64,000 nt of DNA from the NCBI GenBank assembly GCA_040954595.2, contig CM082581.2:7626001-7690000 (forward strand), given 5' to 3'. The translations under genes were made by a program, and so were the position numbers. Source of the stretch: Balanoglossus misakiensis (Eukaryota > Hemichordata). Below, piece by piece: positions 12,232-46,100 of the stretch (position 1 is its first letter; each line of letters begins with the position of its first letter). The notes beneath the pieces were generated by a model. That model was not told the origin of the DNA. It worked only from the letters and a program-made list of their open reading frames with translations, and searched no databases.

Positions 12232-15200
12232 GAATGGCGTTCGGGGTTTATTTATCGGAGCGGTGGCCCAGACATAAAATAACTTCCACCATTTTAATAG
12301 TTGGTAAAGCGGGGCGATATATCAAGTTTGTGTCAACATTGCTCTCGCGATATGGAGTTTTCTCAATACGGTTAAATCACCCAATTGTATCGTCGATATT
12401 TACGCTATACATCATTAATTAGAGAGAAATTGTACCTCCATTGCGAAAATTACGCTGCTTGGCTTGGAAAGAGGGATTTGATAAGTAATGAAGTTCTCTA
12501 TCAAAGGGACTTTGTTTTCAATGATTGCCTGGTAAATGCTGAGCGGAAGTCGCTTTGATTCCATGGCAACCGCTACCATTTTTCACATTTTGTGATGGTG
12601 AGTTCCAGATCGAGGACAGGCCCTTGGGTCCAGCCCTTGAGCAAGGCACGTCACTTATCAAAGCTTCTGCCTTGCCTACGAGCAGTGTGTATGCCTCATC
12701 CTTGTTGTAAACGGGCTTGAAGCCAGCAGGGATATTGGATAAAATAGATTCAAGAAACACATTTAAAAAGACATTTTTATCGGAAACTGTCTCCATGCTG
12801 AATAATGTGTGCTATGTTTTTCGCCAACACGTTTGGATCCCCCTTTTTGTTAGTAATTTGTTACATAATACGATTGATTGATAATTGGCGACGTTAGTAT
12901 TCTCAAAGAACAAAAGGATCTTTATGTGTCTACACAATGTTAATCAACCAATTTTACAAATTATGCCGTGCAATCAGTAAAACTACCTTGGGGACTCAAT
13001 CTAATCAAATTAAACAATTCATATCAAATAATGCAATTTATGTGTATAATATTGAAGAGGGAAAGGACAGACATGAATAAATTATCGCTGAAGATCGATC
13101 ACCGGATAAAAAAAAATAAACATCGATTATATTCTCCGTGTGTGCCGCCGGTCTACCATACTGTTGTTTGTTTGTGGTAACATCTTTTCTCAGTGTGTGC
13201 AGGTGACGCGTTCTGTGAATTTGCATAAATCATATTTGATCGCCACAGTAATAATTTACTAATGGGGATAGCCGATTAAACTCTGATTGATGGTGGGTCC
13301 GACTGGGATGTGCCTGAACTGCCAGAAATGATTGAAGGTCTGATGTGATAGTTGTGCAGCTTATGTTTTTGGACGTTCGGCCATATAAGGAACGACGAAC
13401 CGCGCTGACAGACAGACAACCCCGATATCGCAAATCACCCAGTCTGTGTCACACGGGGAATCCAAGCGTTATATTGTGAGAATTCATCAAAGTAATGGAT
13501 CTTTGTTTCGGATTCGATAAGAGTATAAACCTTCCAACGCAGCGATCATTAAAGTCATCAAAACACTGCACGTCTATATACATACCAATTTCAGACCACA
13601 TCTTACCTGAGACTTAAATCTATTCCTTTACTTCTGTCTTGCGTTAAAAGAACCGATTGCCATTTTACAGGAACGAACTATTTTTGGCGCGGGCCATATC
13701 CCCAATCTTAATTTCGAAAACCAATTCCATTTTTTTTTCTGAATTTTGAATTAAAAACCTACGCGAACCTCGCAAGCTACCTGAATACAGTTTCATCTGA
13801 GGGACTCGATTACATTTTCGATTGGATTTTGACGTACGTTATGTTTCCATGCATGCAAAGGGAGGCTTTGCTTGCATTATTCTGAGCTCAATTTTATCTC
13901 CCACTTCGAAGAATTCGGGTGGTTTGCGATCGCCATGGAGACCCAATCATGTGATCAACGATGGATCCTCGTTATTTATTCATGACAGGATTTCCGTTTG
14001 TGCAGGTGGTGACGTATTGTCGAAGGCAGCCCTTGCCAAATCGCGACGAATGCCAGATAAAGTAAAAAATCCAGTTAGACACAATTTCTCCACAGATGAA
14101 TAAGCAAAAATGTGTACTATTCCAGAATTCCTTGTCAGGTGATCTCTGAAGTCAGCTATTTTATATTGGGAAAGGGAATGATTAAAAAACATGTAGCCAA
14201 GAAAATACTAGTCTCACACTAATAGATGAAAAAAAACGCTTGAAAGCCGTCAAAGTAAAAGTGCAAGTGAGCATCGCGATCTCGTTTTATTTTTTTAATT
14301 GAATTTGCGGAGGATATACGTGTGGCACTCATTCCCCAGTGTTCCCGAGACAAGTTTTGAGACATGGTCCAGTTTTGTGGACAATTCATTCTTTCTTATG
14401 GCTGGCAGAATTTCCATAGAGTTTCACTTCATCAGTCACAGAAATGTGTCGTTTACTCCAAGAAACTGATAGCTGATTGCATTGGGTGTATAGCAACATT
14501 CTTAGCAGTTCTCCTATAAATTTGACGTATGATGTGATGCCTCCGTCGACACACGTTTACACAAAGGAAAGCTTCCTATATATACATGACACTGAACCCA
14601 ATACCTACATACCGTGAATCACGGTCATGTATTATATATACATGTACATCATAGTAAATGTTTGCTTTAGCCGTAAATCCTCTTACCGATACAAAATTCC
14701 ATAATACCTTGCAAACATTTCACTTGAATAAAGACAGAAAGGAGAAACAATGTACAACCAGCGTTGGTTTGAGCTGAGATTATTTTAGAACAGAGGTCGT
14801 TTCTCCATAAATGTGAACAACCTGTGTCGTGGTGAATGTCACGGTAAAAATACTGAATCGTGCGTTAACGGTATTTATCCGATCACACTATTCACGATGA
14901 ATGGTCACATCGCATTGAATTTAGCTCAACTGTGTAATTCGCTGTGACATAAAAAAACGAGCCTGGATCCGGAAACTTTGATAAGGGCGACCGAGATCAA
15001 GGTAAATTGTGTGTAATCACCGAATTAATAACCTAGAACATTCAAAGCGATTGTGGACGTTGGGAAATCCTCTCGCATTTTTTTTCTCGGAATTGAAATG
15101 CAAGTGAGAAATACCTTGTGTGTTAATTACATGTGGTTGCGTCCAGATCGAAGCTGTTCGCTATCTTTATCAGGATTAAGGTTGTATCGACCGTTTCTAA

Positions 15201-16990
15201 TCCTTGTGTGACCGCGATTTTTCATGGCATTTTGAGAGATTTACTGGGTTACGATAAATCCCAACGCAAATTTATCATCATTTCATATTATAGCACAAAG
15301 GTTCTTGATCACAGCTTGCTTATTGTCTGTTGAGAAACATCTTTAACAGGCAATCACTCTTAAGTTTCATCGATCGCCGTCTCTTGCAGTATGTCGATAT
15401 CCAGCGGCTGCCATGGCGATGACCATCGGAGTGCCAACCAGCTGAATCAAGTTTCGATTTCGGCAATAACATGAAATGCGTTTTCGCTTCCACTTTTCCG
15501 TTATGATGCAAAAACAGAAGGAGTAAAATCGATCGTATTCCCACCGAAACAACTTAAACCTTTCGACAACAAGTGTCCAGTCTTTTCCACGCAGAAATAA
15601 ATAATACCGAGCGCACATTTCATGTACATTGTCACGTGCAGTGCGTTTACACAGATTGTCTCACGGTTCCCAATACTGTGTTTTACGGGAAATCTAAAGG
15701 TCAGGTGTAGGTGCAATCGCGAAGGAAACTTTGCTATATAATATTACACAAGGGTTTTCATCACATAAACACTTTACATTCGTGACGACTGCTTTAAGGT
15801 AACAAGTCGTATTAAAATATAGGCATAAAAGAAGTTACATACACGAAAGTCGAATATGTGAATATGAAGCACCTCACAATTTAAACCAGCAGATGGTCTT
15901 AAAATGCGACAACGTGAGACGTGGCTTTTTCCTGATATTACGCCAGCAGTAATTGTTTCAGGCACAAATCGTCGTTGCTTACCTACGCTTGTCTGAGCTC
16001 GGAACAATCCTGCGGTGATGCTGAGTCGCCACTCTGCGCAGTCAATATCGACGGACTGGATGAATCCAGCCTGAGCCCGGGCTGTATGCTATACCTCGTC
16101 AGCCGTATCGCTTCAATCATCGCTCACATTCACGACACTTGCTGCGCCTCCCCCCATCCATCAAACCGAACTACACTTTGTGCTGTTGACATAGCCCCAA
16201 CTACCACCGCAATTATGGCGTCGACACAAAAATCGCCGGTTTCCTGGAGACAGGCTGGGCCTCCCTAGCTCGGTGGAGAGTTGAACTTTGGCAAATCAGC
16301 CGCATCGTGAAACAGTTGATGTTATTAAAAGTGCACACAGCACAAAGCAGGGAAAGTCGCATTGCCGGCAACGTGACTAGACTGCTAATTTTCCGCTACA
16401 ACGTTTGATTGGTTAATCGATTACCCGCCAAGAAAACACGTTCACTTGATCACGCAGAAAATTGAGTATTTCAGAAACGTAATTTAATGTTTTGATTTAA
16501 GCTTTGGCGGCGACAGGACGTGGATAGCAATAAGGTGATTGCTTAAAACTATGTAATTTAGGATAATATGAAAACATTTTGAAACTTTTAATTCACTTAT
16601 TGTATTATAAGCGGTAACTGAAAGCAAATTAGGCCTGTTCTGCTACGTAGTGTAATTTTCTTGGCAAATCCATCGAGTGCATATATCAATCATATATAAA
16701 GTGAAATGGTTTCATGACGTAATCCTTGGCGCTTATTTCTCTCTGCCGCGTTTCCTATACTCCACTCTGTCAATAAAACATTTTACGTAAGTCATGCTCT
16801 ATCGTTTTCGCTGTTAATATTTTCTTTTAGTGGTACCCGAAACGGTGTTACTATTTTGACGCACATCAAATCACCCGTATTTCACCAGCCCAACTTGTTC
16901 AAATCATCAACTCGGCATATTGCTGTCGATATCCCAGCAAATGGAGTAGTTGCGTGCAAGCAATAAAAAATATACACTCAGATCGTTACC

Positions 16991-17045
16991 ACGACGTCAT
17001 TTACGATGACGTGTTTTGATGACGTCGTAAAACGAAATGACGACC
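16991..17045. promoter_or_regulatory. Cluster of CRE-like TGACG motifs with a 10-bp inverted repeat
   Basis: ACGACGTCAT at 16991-17000 and its exact reverse complement ATGACGTCGT at 17019-17028 flank a further GATGACGTG. Another AATGACG follows near 17037. TGACG is the half-site of CREB/ATF factors. The density suggests an enhancer or a structured element, but there is no adjacent gene to assign it to. Confidence 0.35.
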
Positions 17046-20000
17046 GACATAAAAATCAGGATAGAATATAGACCGCTAGCGCATCACCCGAAAAGCGTCG
17101 CCCATTGCGACCAGCTTAATGTCTTCTTTAGACAGAGTGCCTCCGTATTATCTGTTTTAACACTACATTGCAATCTATTATCGGGCTATTCTCATAATTT
17201 CTTATATTGTCCGTTTCCTTTCGAGGTCAGCAAAATGTCAAGTTTAATCCTCATTTCTCACAAAGATCTCTCTATTCGTCTATTGATTCATAGGAAAGTA
17301 TCTCAGCCGGGATTATACGAGGCTATGACATCCACGTACCGCGTATAAATAATAAACTCCTTTTAATTTCGTTATAATTATATAAATAGTCCCAGCGGTC
17401 AGTTCTTATAATTATGTTTTATAAAAATAAGAATATCACCTGTGTAGTTGCCGCATGGCGTTCACGTGACCAGAAGAGTACATGCAGATCAATAAAATGG
17501 AAAATAAAAAAGACTCGTTTCAACAAGCTGTATCGGATTTATCCATTTTCCATGACGCAAACCGCTCCGGGTGATGCAAATTACTCTCAAATGAACGCAA
17601 GACAACAAAACACAGCGGGCAAATAGTCAACTATTTATATCTACTAATCAATCCAGATGGAAAAATAAACAGTTCTAAAACATTGATGTGGTTTTCATGA
17701 ATTAATACGGGCAGCTACCGGCATTGAAATAATTATCAATTTTTTCCGTTTTCACCGAGGCGTAAATGTACACACAATTATTTTTGCCGCAATACACATG
17801 AATAGGCACAAGTACGACAAATAAGCTTTAAGTTCAGCGGTACACGCGATAAAATGGTAATCGTTAAACGTCTTTACTCCTGAATTTACATATCATAACA
17901 TGGATACAATTGGATGTGAAATAACCCAGGAAAGTTGACCATTGCTATTTACTGATTCACAGTGCAATATTTTCGTAATTTTACGCATGAACGCTTTTCG
18001 TCACTTTAATCTACGTCAATGCCAAGAATGTCGAGAAAGGTTAATACTTATAGTAAAAGGTACCTAATATGAAGGGTTTTGACATTTATGCTGTGGGATG
18101 CTGGCGTTTATAGTCACTGCGTCATACTCAAGAAAGATTTGAGATCTAGGGCTGTCGACATTTACTGATTCAGCATATTTAACTGAACTTTATAAAATAG
18201 TATGAGCACTTTAATAAGGTCAAAAATACCGCAGACACCTGTAGAGCTCACAACCCACAACGGGCTATTTTCTTTCAAACTGTTCCCGGCACAGGTGCCC
18301 GCGGATGCCGAATGGCCTCTGTATAGTATTACTATCCACAGACGCCGTTCGAAATATGTACATGCACATCCTCTGGCACCTGTGGCCGACATCAGTCAGT
18401 AGGGCTTCACACTTCCACCGGGGGAAGATTCTCTTCTGGAGACAGCAGTATATACGGAGCCTGTCGGGGAAGCCTGAGTAACCCAACGGTTTCTCTACGC
18501 GAGGCACGCATTTAATTCGGGCCAGGGAGCCGCTGTCAGTTCACACTCAGAACATTCATAATAATACGGTTGTTATATTGCACAAATTGGCAAAACGTGC
18601 CTATGAATTGCTATTTGCTATTACGTAAATCACTGTGCGTAAACTTATAAGCGACAAAAGTGTCAATGTTCTCCGATCATTCAATATACACGTATTCCAA
18701 CCCCCAATGTTAGCAAGGGAATTAATGTTAATATTACTGTTATGATTTTTAAAATATCATGGGTCTATGGGAGCTACTGCACCAATCAAATCTAAACATG
18801 TTTAGATTTTAGTGCTGTTGTGAGCTTATATGTATATATCTTGTTTTACTCCAAACAGATATGTTAATATAAACTGAAGTCGTTGTATCTTTTTACGACA
18901 GCGGGATACCATTGTATCGTTAGTTGGGTAGCGATCGTCACTGTTATAATACATGCACTTTATAAGTAAATTTATAACACACACGTTCCACCCTTAGTAA
19001 ACGATCACTTGAGTGTTTTTGGGTGTGCGTGATTGAGCGGCAATTCACTCCGGCTCTGTGTTAAGAATTATGTGCTTTAAAGCAATAATAACAGCACGCG
19101 CCTGAACGGAAGCCGCACTGTAAAACAAACATTTTAGATTTTTAGGTTAAATATACGGCACAGGTCGCGAAAGGTATGTGCTTCAACAGGATGTATGTAC
19201 TGAAAGCTGTACTATTGCAGCATAAATACTGTTCGGGGAGCAGTCTGGTCTATTTTTATCGTGTTTTGACACGTCGAAATATGCCAAGGAAATTACCAAA
19301 AAAAGGTTTAATTACGCAGCCCCCATAGGTTAACAAACGTCCAGTTGTTCTAGTTACCATTGAAAATGTCAAATTGAAAGCCGATGTTGAAATCTAAACA
19401 GAAAAATTACAAACTGTCACACTGGCTGACGTTCGTAGGAGATTGGCCAGATATTCCCCTCTATAAAAACGCGACGATATACAACTTATACGTTTGCGTA
19501 TAAGAACCGGATGTCAAGGCGATCAAACAGGTGTTTTTTTAGCAATTGGATGGAAATAGTTCGATAGCTGGGGATGCGTCATCCGTGAAACTGCGCTGTC
19601 GTCATTAAATTTTATTCCATTCGATTTGTGCAACGACTTGGCACATGTTCAATAAATCAATATGTTCAGGCAACCTGAAATGTTTTTTCTCGAAGATTAA
19701 TAGGCCCGAAAACACGTACAACTGTCTATCTCTTCGGTCATTCCTTTATTGCTGATCACGTCATAAGCAAAAATATTGACATTATACATTATTAAATATC
19801 ATTCAGAGAACTGATCACGTTAAAGTGGAGCGAGAAATGGCTTGATAAATTTGCAAGCTGTAGTCTGGCCATCTGGTGTGTAGAAACACATGAACTAGAA
19901 CATTTGATATTGGATATATTGTATTTTAAACAAACATGGTTCGATCACATGCGTCCTGGCTAAACTCTGTAAAACCAGGCAATAAATAGACATTGATGAG

Positions 20001-21180
20001 ACAATTGGAAACAATTCGAGGTAAAATTAATTATACTGCCGTGTGAATGAATGTGAAACAATGCCTACCTGTAATATATAGAGACGCGTCACCCTGTAGT
20101 AGATTTTTGTTAACAGTCAAGGCTCCGGGTATGCGTTCTACCGGGTACTATCACTGTTTGGTAGGTGGAGGGTCTGAGACTTTCAGACACGAACAGGCGA
20201 TTTGGGAATATTAACAACCTGTTGCAAAGAAGACTGAGGCAGTGGACAGATGACAGATTTCATGTCTACGCCATCAAACGGCTCTTGGTCTGTTTGATGT
20301 GTCTGGGCAAATACACCACCTGTTAAGTTTCGCTGGATCCGTTCCGTAGCCTAGCAACCGACAGGAAAGTAATACGCGTCGACGATCGATTCGCCTTCAT
20401 TAATGCAGCGTTCGGTGCACACGTTTTATAGAAAGAATATCAATGGCGCAGAATTTCCAAAGCGTTTGTAAATAGGAACATTCCTTTAATGTGCCATGGC
20501 GATTACTTTCCACATCAGAAATCGGTCGATTAAAAACCAAAGCGTGTAAATAGAAGAAATGGGTTTTGAAAAGAAAAATACTGGAAATAACGTGGCTGTT
20601 AGATTCAATACCTCTACACTTGTATTCAATATCCATATTCATTTAGAAAGTTCAGCTTGCATGCAGTGTGCAAAGCGTACAGTTACAGCCTGGTTGCTTT
20701 TTGTCCGCCAAAGACAAATTTCTTAGCGGCCTGCACCGTTACCTTGACAGATCTCCCAGATAGTGAAAATTCATTGAAATTCAAAACATGAGTAACACAC
20801 CAAAGAAATGTTTAATTTTCATATATCAAACACTATAATTTAATATGTAACTGAAAATTATTCACATCTTCTTACAATCGATAAAGTATTTTTTTGGTTT
20901 CACATACATGTATATCTTCCAGATTTGTTGATTTAATAATTTAAGACAAGTGGCATCTCTACGAAACATTTACAAACAACTTGATTCAACACTGTCTAGG
21001 AAAACTGGACTCTACAAAAACTTTTGGGGTTTAATAAACAAATAGATGCTAACATGACCACACAAATTAATAACTGCAGATGGAAAAAAACGCGTCAAGG
21101 ACACGGCGGTCCCATTGAGTTATTACACAAGAAAAAGTCTACACCAGAGTACATGGCCATATACAGACAGACACCGATCC

Positions 21181-21229
21181 CATTGTTGTTGGGTCCCAAT
21201 GGAATGTAAAATGGGACCCAACAACAATG
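21181..21229. repeat. Perfect 18-bp inverted repeat (hairpin)
   Basis: CATTGTTGTTGGGTCCCA at 21181-21198 is repeated exactly in reverse complement at 21212-21229, with a 13-base loop. No flanking target-site duplication was seen. It could be a MITE relic or a structured element in a distal 3' region of the giant gene. Confidence 0.7.
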
Positions 21230-21947
21230 TAATATCGGACTGTCGACACAGAGATCTGAATGCCAAGATGAACTGTATGGCTCTCAAATCACAGCAAAAG
21301 AAGGCGATACAAAAGCTTGGGGTGTGTTGCACTGACCTGCGTTAACAGATCCCGTGAGGAGTACGGTGCCCAGAGTGCTAACACATCCCCAATACGAACT
21401 CATGGACACAAACTATTTATATTTCTAGGTCCAAAACTTTAACTACAGTGAGACAAAACTGTTAGGCTGTTCTCATATTTAAATCAAGTATTGAAATGCA
21501 AAATAAAGTGTTAAAATGCAAATTAAGACCGACGGGAGTGGTTCTTCTTTTCTCCAATGAAGTTCAACTTTGCTCAATGGGCCAACACTGACTGACCCAT
21601 AAGCTGCCAATGGCATATGTACTCATAATTGTCTTTTTCTTTTAAACGTTCATTTCCGAAGTGAAAACATATTGAACCATACTACATTACATTTGAAGTG
21701 TTCTTTTCGTGTACGTTTCGGAAATACAAAATAGTAAGCCCAACATCCCAGAGGTTTATATGACTCAGTTTTGTAAATGACATAACATTACACGATTCTA
21801 GCACCGTTATCCCGCCCACACCCATACGGTACATTTACCTCAACGTTTTCTTGAGCAATATATAACTAGTGGATGCGATGAAATTCCAGAATTTGTCCTT
21901 AAAGAGGTATCTAAGTTCTTTAAGCGTTATCTGCATGAACGCCATAA

Positions 21948-21953
21948 TTTATT
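21948..21953 (-). terminator. Possible poly-A signal AATAAA for the giant NACHT gene
   Basis: On the minus strand AATAAA lies about 275 bp past the TAA stop at 22228. It is the first such hexamer I found downstream. Chance occurrence in AT-rich DNA cannot be excluded. Confidence 0.35.
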
Positions 21954-22227
21954 GCTGACAGTAATCCTCACTGAGGAAATATGAAGTATTCCAATGTTTA
22001 ACTTCCAAACTTTCAAAGTAAGTACATAAATGCTTCCATACAAAAATTCAATTGCACGTTCAAATTTTCCCAATTAAATTCATTCGTAAAAGGTCGGCAT
22101 GTACATGATGCTGAAATACACAGACATCCTGACACGTAAATATTCTATCGTAATACTGGAAAACAACTTTTTTTGCCCGTAGTTACTCTCGGTATATACA
22201 CTTGCGTATTTACAAACTCGTTCTGCG

Positions 22228-43148
<20,921 letters not shown>

Positions 43149-46100
43149 GGTTATCAGTCTAGCTATACACGTGATCTCTAATAGGAAAATTAAAATGGAG
43201 CCCTTCAGTATTTCATGTATTGGCTTGGATTGACTGGAGCATAATGTTTAGCTATAACTTGACTAATGACCAATTTCTGGTAATTCACAAACACAATTAT
43301 CAGGGGAGAATCGGAGATCAACCGAAGACAACTAGAGGAAAACAAAGACTTCTTAATAATGGGCTGCTTTGTCTTTTCATCAAAAATACAAATTTTCTCA
43401 GTACTGACATTCTTCCCATGCACATATATTTGTGAACGTCTCGTCCAATTCTTCGTTTCAAACCTTTCAATTCTTTTTGAAAACAGAAGCACAAGAGAGG
43501 ATGTTCTCCGTCTTGCTTTCATGAAAAATCACTGGTTTCGCGATTGATGTCGCTTTTGAATATGCATTTGACATTGAACTTTTGTCATCTTTGAAGTGTG
43601 TACGTATTATCTGCATCGCATAGCGCAAAGCCTTTCTTTGGCTGATGTTGCCATTTCCGTTGACGTTTCGTGTTACACAGATGACGTGTGTTCTACCATT
43701 ATTTTCATTTGTGAATAATCCCACACAAATAATATTTACTCAATAATCAGAGTGCTCAATATTTTTGGACAATGACAGTGACGATCATGGATAGAATGGC
43801 GCAAACCCGACCGACACTGTATACAACGGCGTCTTATAATTGGCTACGGCGCTCGATCCGATCGATTGATCATCGATTCTGTTTTAATATATTTACGTAG
43901 AACTTATATGGTTTCAATAATATATCATTATTTGGACTGGTTAGTACTTGCTTATCCTGCTGACTTTTAATTTAACATATTAGGCTCATTATATCTCCAT
44001 GGCCACATGCCGCTGTGAGGATTTCGTCGAGCACATTTTCTTCGAAGCCAAACATCCCCGCATTTCATGTAATTAATTTTTAATCTTTTTTTTCAATCAT
44101 TGGACAATTGATTCACTACTGAAGGTAAATTCTACTGAGCAAATTTTCAATAAATTGGCATGCATATTTTTAATTGATTATGATTCAATGTTGGGTCATT
44201 ACCGAAGATGCGCCTACCTTTTGATAACTTATCGTATGTGTACAAAATAAAGGAAAGTAATTACGACAAAGTATTTCGGGCATCAGCCCGTACGAAAATC
44301 ATGCGACAGACGATTGCTTGAATTTTGTTTTTATTTCATGATGGTTAATCGTGTGCTTTTTGTAAATGGCCTCCTTTGGAGTACTTTACATGTATCTTCT
44401 GTGTGCGCACGTATTTCCATGGCAACGTAATTTAGTATGATTTTGAAAGGATCAAAACATGTTTCGTGTTGACTCGAACTGCAATCCGTGGCCAGTACGT
44501 ATAGTTGTGGGAAGGAGGGGGGAGGGGTCAGTTCATGAAAAGCTATGAAAAGACAGAACGTGGGCGATGCGGTACTTTCACTGTTGACATTTTCGACGTT
44601 CGCTGCTCACAATGGAGATATTATGCAACATGCTGCGTTCTGAACTGGAATTTACGAAACGGCTGACCGGCAAAATCTAAAGAGTGCGGGTCGTTGGACA
44701 TGAATTTTACAGTAGAGGAGAGTAGGGCGAGATTCGTTAGCCGACAAGAAGTATACATGTACTATGCTTGCTCTATTATGTATTTACACAGGTTCCATTA
44801 TATTTGTAACAACAGAAAAAAAGGTATTCATTACTTAACGATCGATCAATCTAGCCTCGACGGACGCAAGTGGCTTCTATCATGGCGGAAAGCTGTTGTA
44901 TTGACCACGCTATGGCAACCCGTACACAAACGGAGAATCTGCATTAATGTTTCATGGGCGGCATTTATTTTACTAATAAGAGTCTGTCAACCGTGGGGGA
45001 GGGTGATAAATTCCTATTAATATTAATTTTCACTCGAGCTCCCGTTACACTTTCCCTTGTCCGTGTCGATCACTGCAAACACCGGTAGTTTCGACATGCG
45101 ACCTATTTCTCTCTATTGACTTACGCTAAAGCTGGTATCAGGGTTATACTTGTAACAGGCAGTCTGGACGTCTACATAACAATGCTACCAAGTATTGGTT
45201 TTCGTTTTGCGGCCTCGGTGAAGGTGGCATTGTTATACGTTTGTCGCTGGAGAATGGTCAGGTAAAACAGGCTACTGTACTTACGTGAATCTCCGCATTG
45301 TGAAAGAAAAGCGTCTTACACAGCACGATTACAGCGTTGGTGTTGGTGCGACCGCGATAGAAATTACGTTCACTTACCTTCTTAAGACGTCTGGGACATA
45401 TCACTGTTTTAAGCTTAAGTTGTTTCTATATCAAAACAGTTGAATGACAGGGCTTTATCATACACGCAGAGATATCCCTGGTCTGGACAGTGCAAAAACG
45501 CCTATGTCACCTCGTCTAATAATATTGTCCGTCGAAGTGCTGTAAGTAAAGCCACGTTCGGATCAATGCATTGACACACAAACTACCAACAACGCTTTCT
45601 ATTCTTTACGCACAGAACAGTTCAAAAGGTGAGGGTTTGCATGCATTGTACGACTGCGCAGTATATCCCTCTCTCTTCCAGTAGTCTCCAAGTCTCGTGC
45701 TCCCAATTTATGTGTATTTTACCGCGTGCTTATATATCGTGCCTGTCCTTCACGTTGGCCATTTTATCACATTTTTTTCGCATCATGGGCATGTGTTTGA
45801 AAAGAAAAACACGAACACACCAAAGCAAGCCGAATTTATTTCGAATCATTAACTTTCCATTGAAGAAAAAAAAATACAATTCGATTTTCCCTTTTGTTGT
45901 AGGATCTAATGTTTAATAGAGACATTTCGAATGTTATAACAGGTGTCATATTTGAAAAAAAAACATTGACTCTTTTTGGAGAGGGGGGGGGGTATTTTAT
46001 GCGAATTCGTGTCCGTGTGTCATATTGAACACCTATTTCCCGAGGCCGTAGGCCGTGGTAATATCACAGCCATTGAAATTTTGTTTTCTCGACACAAGGA

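Larger units (their letters stand above)
11182..22227. other. About 11 kb of intergenic DNA, no gene supported
   Basis: Only scattered frames under 105 codons with no domain signature. The longest candidates, near 12518-12796 and 13822-14103, show no family resemblance and no matching splice partners. The region probably holds the ANK gene's upstream regulatory DNA and the 3' UTR of the giant NACHT gene. Recognisable items inside it (a tandem repeat, CRE-like cluster, hairpin and poly-A signal) are listed separately. Confidence 0.55.

Noticed and set aside
12518-12796. 92-codon minus-strand frame beginning METVSDKNVF
   Set aside because: No family resemblance, no matching splice signals and no neighbouring exons.
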